Made by a program: the position numbers and the translations under genes. The notes under the pieces were generated by a model. The model was not told where the DNA came from. It made no database searches and saw only the letters and a list, made by a program, of their open reading frames with translations. From positions 1-44,633 of the IMG/VR virus record IMGVR_UViG_3300025133_000219: 44,633 nt of DNA; one strand, written 5' to 3'. The first letter of the stretch is position 1. Each line of letters begins with the position of its first letter. This DNA comes from a virus. Positions 23,789 through 32,300 of the stretch are shown here, piece by piece.

Positions 23789-25027
23789 ATGGCTAAAAGA
23801 AAGACTGCTGCCCGGAAGGAAGGGCCGAAGCTGTCCCGCAGGGACAGGATCCAGGAGCTGAAGGCGAGGATCAACAAGAACTACGGCGGCAAGGGCGTGA
23901 TGATGTCTGGGGACGAGTACGAGGCACCGTTCCTGGTGCTACGTCGTCCCTCCGGAATCGTAGAGCTCGACATCGCTTGCGGTGGTGGCCTGCCTGCAGG
24001 TGGTCTGAGCGAGCTCATCGGCAAGACCTCCTCCGGGAAGACGACGCTGATGAACCAGTACTTCCGTCGTCAGCAACAGCTGCGAGGGGATGACGCCACG
24101 CTCGCAATCGCCATGACCGAGCACAAGTTCGACAAGGGACACGCGAAGTTCAACTGCGGCGTGGTTCTGCCTATCCACAAGCGAGAGATCGCTGCCTTCG
24201 AGAAGACCCATCGCCGCATCCTCGACGACGCCGAGAGGCTCAAGATGTCGGAGACGTTGGGGGTCTTCGAGGAGATCGGATCGGACATCGTTGACACGCT
24301 GTACGAGATCATTCTCGACTGCGTGGAGGACAAGACGTTCGACATCATCGGGATCGACTCTTGGGGTGCCGTGCTCACGAAGGTGGCCCAAGAGGCAGAG
24401 ATGGACGCTCGCATCCCTGGTGGTGCGGCTCTCATCAACACCATGTTCGTCAACAAGATCGCCGGCCTGTTCGCTGTTCCTCGAGGGGGAGAGATGAACT
24501 ACACCAGTGTCCTGGGCGTCAACCAGTACCGGGAGAAGATCGGCGGCAAGAACATGCGGGCCGGTGACATGACCAACATGAGCGTGCAGGGGGGCAACGC
24601 CCTCAAGCACCTCAAGCTCCTGTCGATCTACCTGGACTCCTCTGCCTACTGGAAGGAGGTCCAGGGGAAGAACAAGAGGATCGGCAAGAAGGTCAAGTGG
24701 ACGATCTACAAGGGCAAAGCAGGGTGCCATGACGGTGCCTCCGGTGAGTTCAACCTGATCTACGGCAAGGGTCTGGACATTGCCGGAGCCAACATGATGT
24801 CGGCTCTCAAGCGAGGGATCATTCGTCAGAGGGGGGCCTGGCTGACCATCGTCGACTCGTCAGACGAGACGGAGATCCTCAAGGCCAACGGCAAGGTCAA
24901 GATGACTGAGGCCCTGGAGAACGACCCCGATGTCCACGAGTGGCTTGTGGACGAGGTGGTCAGGTACGCCATCAAAGAAGAGGGGGCGATCGTCAACACC
25001 AACTACCTGCCCCCGGAAGATGACTGA
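23789..25027 (+). CDS. RecA/UvsX-like strand-exchange recombinase
   Basis: A 412-residue RecA-fold ATPase that would form filaments on ssDNA and pair homologous strands. After a basic N-terminus, a VELDIACGGGLPAGGLSELIG stretch leads into Walker A GKTSSGKT (78-85). The Walker B-type FDIIGIDSWG lies near 185-194. The length is close to T4 UvsX (391) and longer than bacterial RecA. I chose ATG 23789, with AGGGGA seven bases upstream, over an earlier in-frame start that has no ribosome site. It is followed within overlapping frames by two nucleases. Recombinase identity is strong; whether it works as RecA or as a RadA-like accessory is less certain. Confidence 0.9.
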   Translation: MAKRKTAARKEGPKLSRRDRIQELKARINKNYGGKGVMMSGDEYEAPFLVLRRPSGIVELDIACGGGLPAGGLSELIGKTSSGKTTLMNQYFRRQQQLRGDDATLAIAMTEHKFDKGHAKFNCGVVLPIHKREIAAFEKTHRRILDDAERLKMSETLGVFEEIGSDIVDTLYEIILDCVEDKTFDIIGIDSWGAVLTKVAQEAEMDARIPGGAALINTMFVNKIAGLFAVPRGGEMNYTSVLGVNQYREKIGGKNMRAGDMTNMSVQGGNALKHLKLLSIYLDSSAYWKEVQGKNKRIGKKVKWTIYKGKAGCHDGASGEFNLIYGKGLDIAGANMMSALKRGIIRQRGAWLTIVDSSDETEILKANGKVKMTEALENDPDVHEWLVDEVVRYAIKEEGAIVNTNYLPPEDD

Positions 25028-25523
25028 GTTCAAGCCGTGTCCTAGCTGTGGGGCAGAAGGCTCCTTCTCGCAGTACATGAGGAGGTACCTCTTCCAGTGC
25101 TCCGAGTGCTTCGGAGTCTTCAAGCAGAGCGTCCTCGAGAAGCCGAAGAAGCGCACCCGTGCCAGCCACAAGGCAAAGGCACAGGTGCGTAGGAGTCGGA
25201 AGAACGAGAACAAACGAGCTCGCAGCATCGGAGGGAAGGTGACTCCTGGATCAGGAAACCGGGAGCTGCCTTCCCTCAAGGGCGACGTCGTCGTGGAAAA
25301 CGTCCTCCGTGAGGAGGATAAGGAAACCGAGGCCAAGAGCTTCGTACTGAAGGCTTCTGAGCTGGAGAAGATCCAGATAGAGGCTCGAGCTAACGGAGAA
25401 CTCATGGCCTTCCGAGTCACTTTCCTGGGTGGCCGGAAACCGAAGTCCTACGTCCTGGTCACGGAGGACGTATTCGACACCTTCATAGACCTGTGGAGAG
25501 CAGATGCAGATCAAGACGATTGA
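25020..25523 (+). CDS. PD-(D/E)xK nuclease with N-terminal zinc ribbon, resolvase-like
   Basis: A 167-residue protein. The N-terminus is a zinc ribbon, C7/C10 and C27/C30, followed by a long basic linker. The C-terminal 100 residues match the phage resolvase-like PD-(D/E)xK pattern: PGSGN near 76-80, KGDV with D89, and E104-A-K106, then a helix (ELEKIQIEARANG) and strand. It would cut Holliday junctions or other branched DNA. It overlaps the recombinase by eight bases, consistent with a recombination partner. I recognise the catalytic pattern, but the substrate is inference. The zinc ribbon plus long linker is an unusual fusion. Confidence 0.72.
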   Translation: MTEFKPCPSCGAEGSFSQYMRRYLFQCSECFGVFKQSVLEKPKKRTRASHKAKAQVRRSRKNENKRARSIGGKVTPGSGNRELPSLKGDVVVENVLREEDKETEAKSFVLKASELEKIQIEARANGELMAFRVTFLGGRKPKSYVLVTEDVFDTFIDLWRADADQDD

Positions 25524-26343
25524 AGACGGGCTGCGGCTCGGCAAGGAGAAGCTAGTAGCGCTGGGCAAGACCGTCTCCTTTCGAGCGGACCTGCTCGACT
25601 GGATCGAAGAGAACATGAACCGAAACAGCTCCGACCGAGAGGTGAAGGAGCTCGAATGTGGGACGTGCGAGGGATCAGGAGTCCTGATATCGCGACCTCG
25701 CTCACGAGGAAGACTTCACCCCTCTTCGTTCAAGCCGGATGCCTGCTTGCAGAAGCACTGGTACGACTTGATCGACGACGGGGACGAGGTAGAGGAGCGG
25801 GGGAACTTCGAGGCCGAGACCCTGATGATCTTCCAGACGGGGCACTGGGTCCATGATGGACTGCAAGGCTTCGCTGCCAAGATGTATGGGGACACGTTCG
25901 AGGCAGAGGTGCCTGCCCGCATCGACGACTACTTCATCAGCGGATCTGCTGACGGAGAGCGAACCGTTCCTCAGCTGCGGTACGGCTTCGAGTTCAAGAC
26001 GATCAAGGAGCAGCGGTTCAACGAGCTCACAGGTGTGAAGGAAGATCACATCTGGCAGGGCACCGTGTACATGAAGGCGCTGGATCTCCCGGTGATGCTC
26101 TTCATCTACTTCAACAAGAACAACTCGCACCTCTTGGAGTTCGTGTCCCCCTTCAATCCTGCCGTATGGGAGGAGATCGAAGAGACCCTTATCACCCCCG
26201 TCCTGGAGGCGGGGAATGACGGTCCTGGGGCAGTGACTCCTCGCGGTCGTGAGGTCACCAAGTGGACCTGCAGGGACTGCGGATACAACCACGGTTGCCC
26301 GCTCTCCAAGTTCAAGCCAGGCCGCAGGAGGCGTAAGCGATGA
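25504..26343 (+). CDS. Cas4/RecB-like PD-(D/E)xK exonuclease with Fe-S cysteines
   Basis: A 279-residue nuclease. Motif I appears as GHWVHDGLQ (113-121), the active site as D150 and E163-F-K165, and motif IV as QGTVYM (185-190). C81 and C256, C259, C265 are placed as the four Fe-S ligands of Cas4 and AddB-type nucleases. C52 and C55 form an extra CxxC pair. It lies between a resolvase-like nuclease and a RusA-like one, beside the recombinase, so DNA end resection for recombination is the likely role rather than CRISPR adaptation; no CRISPR genes are present. Confidence 0.85.
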   Translation: MQIKTIEDGLRLGKEKLVALGKTVSFRADLLDWIEENMNRNSSDREVKELECGTCEGSGVLISRPRSRGRLHPSSFKPDACLQKHWYDLIDDGDEVEERGNFEAETLMIFQTGHWVHDGLQGFAAKMYGDTFEAEVPARIDDYFISGSADGERTVPQLRYGFEFKTIKEQRFNELTGVKEDHIWQGTVYMKALDLPVMLFIYFNKNNSHLLEFVSPFNPAVWEEIEETLITPVLEAGNDGPGAVTPRGREVTKWTCRDCGYNHGCPLSKFKPGRRRRKR

Positions 26344-26909
26344 GTCGACGACGAGAGCTAAAGGTCAGCCCCTCTGACTCTGATGACGTAGCCGCCGAGT
26401 ACGAGGCTGCGTTTGATGAGGCAGTGGATGAGCTGGAAGAGAAAGGAGTGGCCTTGTCTACCTCCGCCCCCAAGACCGACTTTTGTGGGATCTTGCCCTC
26501 GAACCTGCCTGCCCTGGATTCCAAGGACCTGGGGGAGCTCTTGGGCCAGACGCAGACCTGGAGGTCCTACGTGTCCGGCCTGATGGCGCTAGCCGACGGC
26601 CAGAGCACTGCCCTGGAGCACGCCTTGAAGGCGGCCGAGGCAGAGGCACGGAAGCGCTTCGCCCACAGCGACGACATGAAGAAGTACGAGAAGGACGATG
26701 ACGTGAGGCTGGATCCTCGAGTGGTGGAGCTCCGTGCTCGCTTCCTCAAGGCCAAGATCATGTCGGACTTCCTCTCCAAGAGTGTGGTTCCTTCTGCCGA
26801 GGGCTCGTACGGAGCAGTCAGCAGAGAGATCTCCCGCCGAGAAGGCGACCTGAGTACTGGGATGCGTACCACCAACGCTACCGGCAGGCGCCGGGGGCGA
26901 GGACGTTGA
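26340..26909 (+). CDS. Hypothetical helical protein in recombination cluster
   Basis: A 189-residue protein with an acidic N-terminus (Asp/Glu-rich), a long helical core containing TALEHALKAAEAEARKRF, and a basic Arg-rich C-terminus. It has no cysteines clustered for metal binding and no catalytic motif. It is coupled by four-base overlaps to the Cas4-like nuclease and to the RusA-like gene. A structural or DNA-bridging accessory is conceivable because of the charge separation, but no family is recognised. Confidence 0.7.
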   Translation: MSRRRELKVSPSDSDDVAAEYEAAFDEAVDELEEKGVALSTSAPKTDFCGILPSNLPALDSKDLGELLGQTQTWRSYVSGLMALADGQSTALEHALKAAEAEARKRFAHSDDMKKYEKDDDVRLDPRVVELRARFLKAKIMSDFLSKSVVPSAEGSYGAVSREISRREGDLSTGMRTTNATGRRRGRGR

Positions 26910-27394
26910 CCGTCGTATTCGAGTACCCCGGCCTGCCCTTGTCCGAGAACCGTGCCTACTTCACCAAGGGGAAGATGCGGATCTTGAACAAGGACGGCCG
27001 GGCGTGGAAAAGCAGGCTGCGAAGTGATCTGTGGGAGGCCCTGGACAAGGAGTTGAACGAGCTTCTGGATCTGGCAGGCGATGACCTCTGGATCATGGTC
27101 GGATACGACATCTACTTCGACTCCTTAGTCAACAAAGGGTGGCTGAAAGGAAAGGCGAAGACTCGCTATAAGAAATGTGATGCACGGACCAGGGTTAAGC
27201 TACTCGAAGACGCGCTGTCCGAAGCCCTAGGCATTGACGATTCGCGCTTCCAAGTCGACCACATCTACAAGTGGCATGACCCCGACAACCCGCGTGTGCG
27301 GGTGGAACTGACCGTCATCGATCCTGAGGACTTCGGCGTGCCAGAAGGATTCATCGATGTCGAAGGAGGAGGCGCCGTGCCCAGCGCACGGTAG
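26906..27394 (+). CDS. RusA-like Holliday junction resolvase
   Basis: A 162-residue endonuclease of the RusA type, cutting four-way DNA junctions. The N-terminal PLSENRAYF resembles the RusA opening. The core carries KKCDARTRVKLLEDALSEAL with D92 and D102, then GIDDSRF with D111/D112, which parallels the RusA Asp cluster. The length is somewhat above the usual 120-140 residues. The start is TTG at 26906, overlapping the previous stop, with GAGG upstream. An ATG at 26974 would remove the conserved N-terminus. It is a second candidate resolvase in this window. The codon usage of its 3' half looks less G/C-biased. Confidence 0.85.
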   Translation: MTVVFEYPGLPLSENRAYFTKGKMRILNKDGRAWKSRLRSDLWEALDKELNELLDLAGDDLWIMVGYDIYFDSLVNKGWLKGKAKTRYKKCDARTRVKLLEDALSEALGIDDSRFQVDHIYKWHDPDNPRVRVELTVIDPEDFGVPEGFIDVEGGGAVPSAR

Positions 27395-27734
27395 CTACAA
27401 GGATCGTGACGGGGTCAAGAGGTACTACAGATCAGCTAGCCGAATGTTTTGTTTACTGGAGTCGTACGACGCCTGCAGGAAGTGTGAACACACGGAGTTC
27501 GAATTAGAGCTGATCAAGGCGGACACACTCGTCGAGTGTCCCGTCGTGGCTGCGGCCCAATGTGGTCCAGGAGCCACTGACGATCCCGTTAGGAACGCAG
27601 AAATAGACAAGCTACGAGAAGGAGACGGACCACCAGATGCACTGACCACACTAAACACCTGCGTATCGGACATGCCCTTCCCGGTATGTCCAGGATGCCT
27701 AACGAGGCGAAAATGGACGAAGAAACCAAGCTGA
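27357..27734 (+). CDS. Cysteine-rich hypothetical protein
   Basis: A 125-residue protein with cysteines at 8, 32, 40, 43, 61, 69, 102, 111 and 114, including the pairs CRKC and CPGC. It begins inside the RusA-like gene (38-base overlap) and ends inside the next gene. The pattern suggests metal binding but does not match a known enzyme. The ribosome site before ATG 27357 is weak, so coupling to the upstream gene is likely. Codon usage is mixed, with rare-looking codons such as TTA and TTT near its start, unlike the 18872 and 28252 regions. Confidence 0.6.
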   Translation: MSKEEAPCPAHGSYKDRDGVKRYYRSASRMFCLLESYDACRKCEHTEFELELIKADTLVECPVVAAAQCGPGATDDPVRNAEIDKLREGDGPPDALTTLNTCVSDMPFPVCPGCLTRRKWTKKPS

Positions 27735-28027
27735 TCAACGTCACGGAACTTGTGACTTGCGGCGACGAGCAAGGTCTCGGAGTCCTGTCTCGAGGGGCCG
27801 GCAAGAAGCGACTGAAGGAGGTCGTCATCGAGGGCGAAGATCCGACAGAGAGCGACCTCTGTGGGACAACTTCTCTACGAGAGCGAACCACCTACTTCAT
27901 CCGCAAGTATCGCCGCCAGATCACACTCCCCCCATCCGTGGGAGGCGGGCCCTGTAGCGGGGATTGCCGTACCTACGGGTGCCCTACCATCGTCGCGATC
28001 AACTGCTCTAGGAACATGAGCAAGTGA
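27713..28027 (+). CDS. Cysteine-cluster hypothetical protein
   Basis: A 104-residue protein. A basic central region (YFIRKYRRQI) is followed by a C-terminal cluster C81-x3-C85-x4-C90-x7-C98, with additional C16 and C50. The cluster spacing resembles a metal or Fe-S site. GAGGCGAA precedes ATG 27713; an upstream ATG at 27686 lies deep in the preceding gene and has no ribosome site. It overlaps the next gene by four bases. It is one of three consecutive genes with similar cysteine-rich parts. Function unknown. Confidence 0.6.
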   Translation: MDEETKLINVTELVTCGDEQGLGVLSRGAGKKRLKEVVIEGEDPTESDLCGTTSLRERTTYFIRKYRRQITLPPSVGGGPCSGDCRTYGCPTIVAINCSRNMSK

Positions 28028-28827
28028 GGTTCAAGAAACAGAGTTGTGCAGGTTGTGCCCTCGTGGCCGCCTGTGACGAAGCCGAGAATGTCGGCGCGGG
28101 TGAGATCTCCAGGGGACATTCCTGCTCTTCCTGGAAGGAGGCAACTGCTCCTACGATCGCAGCTCGCAAAGACGCCATAGAGACGCTGGGGATGATCGGA
28201 CTCAAGGCCATCCTCGACGTGCCAACCACCAAGATCCATAGCGGAGACATGATGAGCGACAAAGAGACACGAACGACAGAGCTGGGCGACCTGAGCCGTC
28301 CCCAGCTGAAGACCGAGCTGTACAACATCCTCGCGGAGCTGAAGGGCAAGGACCTCCAGGCCGCGTTGAAGGTGTACAACCCCGAGACGAAGTGGAACAG
28401 CGACGACGTGCTGGCCCTCAAGGAGGCGAAGCGTGCGGGCATCCGCACCAAGCCCGACCGTCTGATCGAGGTGATTCTCGGCCTCGAGTTCCCGGAGAAG
28501 CCCAAGACGACCCGTCGTCGCAAGGCCGCGGAGAAGGAGCCCGAGGAGACTGAGGAGGCTCCGAAGAAGACGACTCGCCGCCGCCGTACCACGAAGAAGG
28601 AAGAGCCGAAGGCGGATCCGATCGAGGTCAGCTTCGACGCGGAGGCTTTCATGGATGCGCTCATCGAGAAGATCGGCCCGTCCCTGAACGGGATCGCCGA
28701 CGCGGTCGAGGCGCTGCAGAAGGACGTGAGCGCGCTCAAGACGGGTCAGACCGTCCTGGGTGTGGCGACTGTCGATGAAGAGATCGAGAGCCACGACGAC
28801 CTGAAGGCGTTCCTCGAGGAGGGGTAG
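28024..28827 (+). CDS. Two-part protein: Cys cluster plus Lys/Arg/Glu-rich coiled-coil region
   Basis: A 267-residue open frame with two unlike halves. Residues 8-34 contain C8-x2-C11-x5-C17-x16-C34. From residue 76 onward the sequence becomes highly charged, with a basic-acidic low-complexity linker (TTRRRKAAEKEPEETEEAPK) and a C-terminal coiled-coil-like helix (GIADAVEALQKDVSALK). The start GTG 28024 overlaps the previous stop. GGAG five bases before an in-frame ATG at 28252 would start a 191-residue product, and codon bias rises sharply there, as in the abundant-looking 18872 gene. Either one fused protein or two products from nested starts are possible. No family is recognised; a DNA-compacting role is conceivable. 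Confidence 0.65.
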   Translation: MRFKKQSCAGCALVAACDEAENVGAGEISRGHSCSSWKEATAPTIAARKDAIETLGMIGLKAILDVPTTKIHSGDMMSDKETRTTELGDLSRPQLKTELYNILAELKGKDLQAALKVYNPETKWNSDDVLALKEAKRAGIRTKPDRLIEVILGLEFPEKPKTTRRRKAAEKEPEETEEAPKKTTRRRRTTKKEEPKADPIEVSFDAEAFMDALIEKIGPSLNGIADAVEALQKDVSALKTGQTVLGVATVDEEIESHDDLKAFLEEG

Positions 28828-28829
28828 AT

Positions 28830-28888
28830 ACCCGACCTGCTGGGAGGCCAGCCCTCCCCCCTAAGACGGGGGAGGGTTCAGGTCGGGT
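28830..28888 (+). terminator. Nested double hairpin terminator
   Basis: An outer stem ACCCGACCTG / CAGGTCGGGT (28830-28839 with 28879-28888) encloses an inner stem CCCTCCCCC / GGGGGAGGG (28852-28860 with 28868-28876) around a CTAAGAC loop. It lies just after the stop at 28827 and closes the long replication-recombination operon. There is no T-tract, so it may also protect mRNA 3' ends. The remaining bases to 28919 hold nothing else I can support. Confidence 0.75.
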
Positions 28889-28919
28889 TAGGCCGCCTGG
28901 GGAAGGCGAGCTGATCGAG

Positions 28920-29102
28920 TTGACCTCTGAGGATCTCCGATCCATGACGGACTTGGAGCTCATCGACTTCTGCTCCAACGAAGTCGGGATGGTGCTGGAA
29001 GACGAGGACCTGGTTCGCCGAGGCGACAAGGTGATCGGCTGCAAGAGAAGCCGCCTGTACACCAGGCTGATGAGATTCGCGTACGACGTCCGGCCTCTCT
29101 AA
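28920..29102 (+). CDS. Small hypothetical protein at operon end
   Basis: A 60-residue protein with an acidic first half (LRSMTDLELIDFCSNE) and a basic Arg-rich end. The start is uncertain: TTG 28920 has GGAAGGCGAG upstream, while ATG 28944 (52 residues) has GAGGA ten bases upstream. It lies between the nested hairpin and a minus-strand gene ending 20 bases further on. No domain is recognised. It could be expressed by read-through or by its own promoter, which I could not identify. Confidence 0.5.
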   Translation: MTSEDLRSMTDLELIDFCSNEVGMVLEDEDLVRRGDKVIGCKRSRLYTRLMRFAYDVRPL

Positions 29103-29135
29103 GGGTCGGGCGTCTGCGCCCTCACCGCTTTTTAG
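29102..29135. terminator. Compact convergent junction with hairpin
   Basis: The 19-base gap between convergent genes can form GGGCG-TCTG-CGCCC (29108-29121), followed rightward by CTTTTT after a short spacer. This suits a rightward terminator placed inside the start of the opposing gene's 3' end. Stem length is only five pairs, so the call is tentative. Confidence 0.45.
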
Positions 29136-29346
29136 CTATTTCCGCGATCTTGTTCAGATGCTGTGCGTAGCTAGAGCTACGCCGGCGTACCTGCACACCC
29201 CGCTTACGAGCTCGGGCGGGCATGGCCGCCACGATGTCTGCTGGAGGAGAGCCCTTGTGCTTCGGAGCGGGGGCTTGTTCGGGCAGCACATGCTTCATGG
29301 CCTGAGCCGCAGCCTTAGCCAGCTTGATGGGGTCCGACACGATCAC
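29122..29346 (-). CDS. Small basic hypothetical protein after giant virion gene
   Basis: A 74-residue basic protein, Ala/Lys/Arg-rich, with AKAAAQAMKHVLPEQ as a likely helix and RARKRGVQVRRRSSSY as a strongly basic patch. I start it at GTG 29346, which overlaps the TGA of the giant upstream gene in the GTGA pattern common in this genome; TTG at 29370 is an alternative. It ends in LNKIAEIAKKR. It is the last gene of the right-hand minus-strand virion block. A small DNA-binding or virion-associated peptide is possible, but nothing specific is shown. Confidence 0.6.
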   Translation of the reverse strand: MIVSDPIKLAKAAAQAMKHVLPEQAPAPKHKGSPPADIVAAMPARARKRGVQVRRRSSSYAQHLNKIAEIAKKR

Positions 29347-32300
29347 GGGTTGATCCGGTTGTACTGGCAACCGAGCGTGGCTCCCAGGAACTTGAACCGA
29401 GTAATTTGCTTAACCGCTGTGAACACCGTCGCCGACGCAGCGTTCGCCGAGATATCGGACGCAAGCCCGATCCGCATACCCGAGGTCCCGTCGGGGTTAT
29501 CGACCAGGTAATGATTCACGTCCTGGTTGACTCCACCGCCCTTACCCCAGCAACGAAGCACTAGGGCGTAAGAGAACTGCCGCCTGTCCACATGAGCAGG
29601 GTTGAGAACAGTGACCTGCGGATCCTCTACCTCGGTGTAGAGCTCCTCATGCAGATCAAGCTTCAGCAGATACTGTCGATCTGTTCGAACGTCCTGGTTG
29701 ATCTCATTCCCATCGCATTTTTGGTCTATGGACTTTGTAGTGGGAGCCACTCCCTCCATCCAAGGGATGTCGACCTCCTTGGAGAGGATCACTTCGGAGA
29801 AGCCGTGGGCAATGCTGCTCACTACTGCCGCCCCCACCTCTCGTTCCTCGTCAAAGGCGTTCTCCGTCGGGGAGACCCAGTACCTGTGGAGCTCTAGGAG
29901 GAAGCCGATATCACTTGCTGACGCCTGCGTCATCCCTCCCGGAGTGCAGGAGGTTCCGTAGAAAATTCCTCCGTCCGGAGTCCAGGAACCTTCCACATCC
30001 TTCCCCCCAGGACGGTAACCGAATCCGACTGTCAACGAGGACAGGATGGATCCGTGAGGGGGATCCAATCGGATGATGTGGCCCACCATCGGGGGGAAGC
30101 AACCCAGCCCGTCATCCAACGGGCTCTGCGGCATGAATCTGTCATGGACAAAGTTGAAGCACGCGGAGTGCTTGCCCCTTCTCCAGTACAGGTAAGGATC
30201 TGCTAGATCTAGGAAGTTCTCCCCCGTCAGCTTGACCTCACCGTCTAAATGCAGTACACGCCTTCCCGCCAGGAAGGCCATGTTCGGGGGGCTAATCTTC
30301 CCCTCATCTCCCGTGACAGTGGCGCCGTAGGTCCTGGATCTATCATCCCATGGGACCTCATCACCGTAGCCGCCCTCTGAGTAACACTCTGCACTCTCGG
30401 GGCCGTAGGACTTGTAGTCCATGGCCGTGCCCGCGATGGAGAACCCTGCAGCCAACACCGGCCCCTCGTTCACCAGCACTCCGTGGTGAACGTCTACGGC
30501 TTCGGTATCCACTACTAGGCTGTAGATGAAGAGCTTCTCTTCTCCGGTTCCGGCCTCGTGCTCTACATCACGCATCCAGGTCTGCCCCAGGCCGAGGCGC
30601 ACCATCACGGGGGTGCCGTCTGAGAGAGCGTCCGCCGCCGCCTCTCTCAGATCGTCAGGACTGTCGAAGAAGAGCTCCGTAAACGTAGTGACGTCAGGCA
30701 GCAGCTGGAACGTCTGTGCAGGGGCCGCCTCGTTCCAGGGAGCGAAGTTCTGTCCAACAAGGGCGACTGAGATCGTCTTCTCGTCGTCGAAGTTCTGCGT
30801 CCCTGACCACCGCAACCCGATCTTCACTCGAATCCTGAAATGCCGCTGTCGGACCCACCTAGCTCCGCCAGTATATGCGTGCAGCGTCTCAGGGTCTGCC
30901 TCCGCCGTGCCGTTAGACCAGTTGAGGAGGATTGCCCCTAGAGGTTCGGAGACGTCGTCGAAAAGGTTGTCTGGGTCCTTGAAATCTGTGCTGAGCCTGA
31001 ATGTCCCACCGACGCCATTGTCCCGGAACACCCACTCCGAGCTGTTAAAATTCAGGTCTCCAAGATCTCCAAGATCTAGGGGCTCGTAGAGGGGGTGCCA
31101 GGCCTGGTTAGCGATCGGCGGACGAGAGGCGTTCTGGAGCGCCCCGAGGAGAGCTTCCTCTTTCCTCGACATGCCTGCGGCGTAGTCATTCAGGAACAGG
31201 GTAGGGGGTGAAAGCGGCCCGTTCGGACCCAGCCCCATCGGGTAGCCCGCCATATCGCGCGCCTTGGAGTCCTTGTCCAGGAACCTGCCGAACGCCCCTA
31301 GCTGCTTGAACGCGATGTCCGGGTCTTCCCCCGGTGTGGCGGTCATGTAGGTGCCGACAGTGAACCATGACTCGATATCGAGGTTCGCCCAGTGCCACCG
31401 GTTACCTAGAACCGTAATCCTCTGGTTAGCAGAAGCGTCCGCAGTCAGGGCCGTAGCTCCTACGTAATCAGGGTGATACACCTCGAACAGGTGGTACCTG
31501 TAGCCTAGCCCAGTGATCGACTCGTCCAGAGACACGTTGACGATCACGTAGTCCCCCGCCTTCGCGGCATTGGCTCCGGCTAGATCATAGAGTCTTGCGA
31601 TCTGCCCGACGAATGCTGACGGATCCTCGACCGGCGTACCTGGATGCGTGTAGAAACGCACGAACCCGCTGGTTCTAGCTGATCTGGACGAGGCAGCGTC
31701 CGGAGCCTCGATAGTGCAGAGATGTCCTCCCGTACCTCGATACGGGAGAACCCGCCCTGGCTGACCCAATCGGGCCGAGATCCGCTCTTCCAGAACAGCG
31801 GGGTTCCCTTCTCGAGCCACATCGTGGTTGGTCTCCCAGTACCGCATCCACGGCTCAGACATGGGGGAGTTCGAGAACCTGGACGTGCTAGACAGCTCCG
31901 AGTACGTGCCTCCGTACATCTCGTGCAGGTTTTCTCCGTCCGGCCAGGAGATCCGGGGATCCCACTGGTAGACGCCGCCCATGATTTCGAGGGCACCGCC
32001 CTGCATCATAGACCACCTGTCCTCTCGAACGATGACGCCTGTAGCCTTGCCATCCACGAATGTGATGTCGTCTGGATTCGGAAGGTCGGCGTGGGCTCCA
32101 CCGGTCTGCCAGCCCACCGCTACGAACGCGGAGTCGGTGCCCACCTGCGCCAGGTATAGCGCGGTGCCCATCATGGAAGGACTGGCCTTAGTGCCGTCCA
32201 TGGAGTACGTGTCTGCGATCAGAGCGCCGGCCCAGCCGCCCCTCTTAACCGTATCCGCGTCCTCAGAATCTCCGTAGTGCCGAGCAAGGAATCCTCTGGC

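Noticed and set aside
25504-26343. Cas4-like nuclease as a sign of a CRISPR system
   Set aside because: No repeats with spacers and no cas1, cas2 or effector genes are visible; phage Cas4-like nucleases commonly act in replication or recombination.
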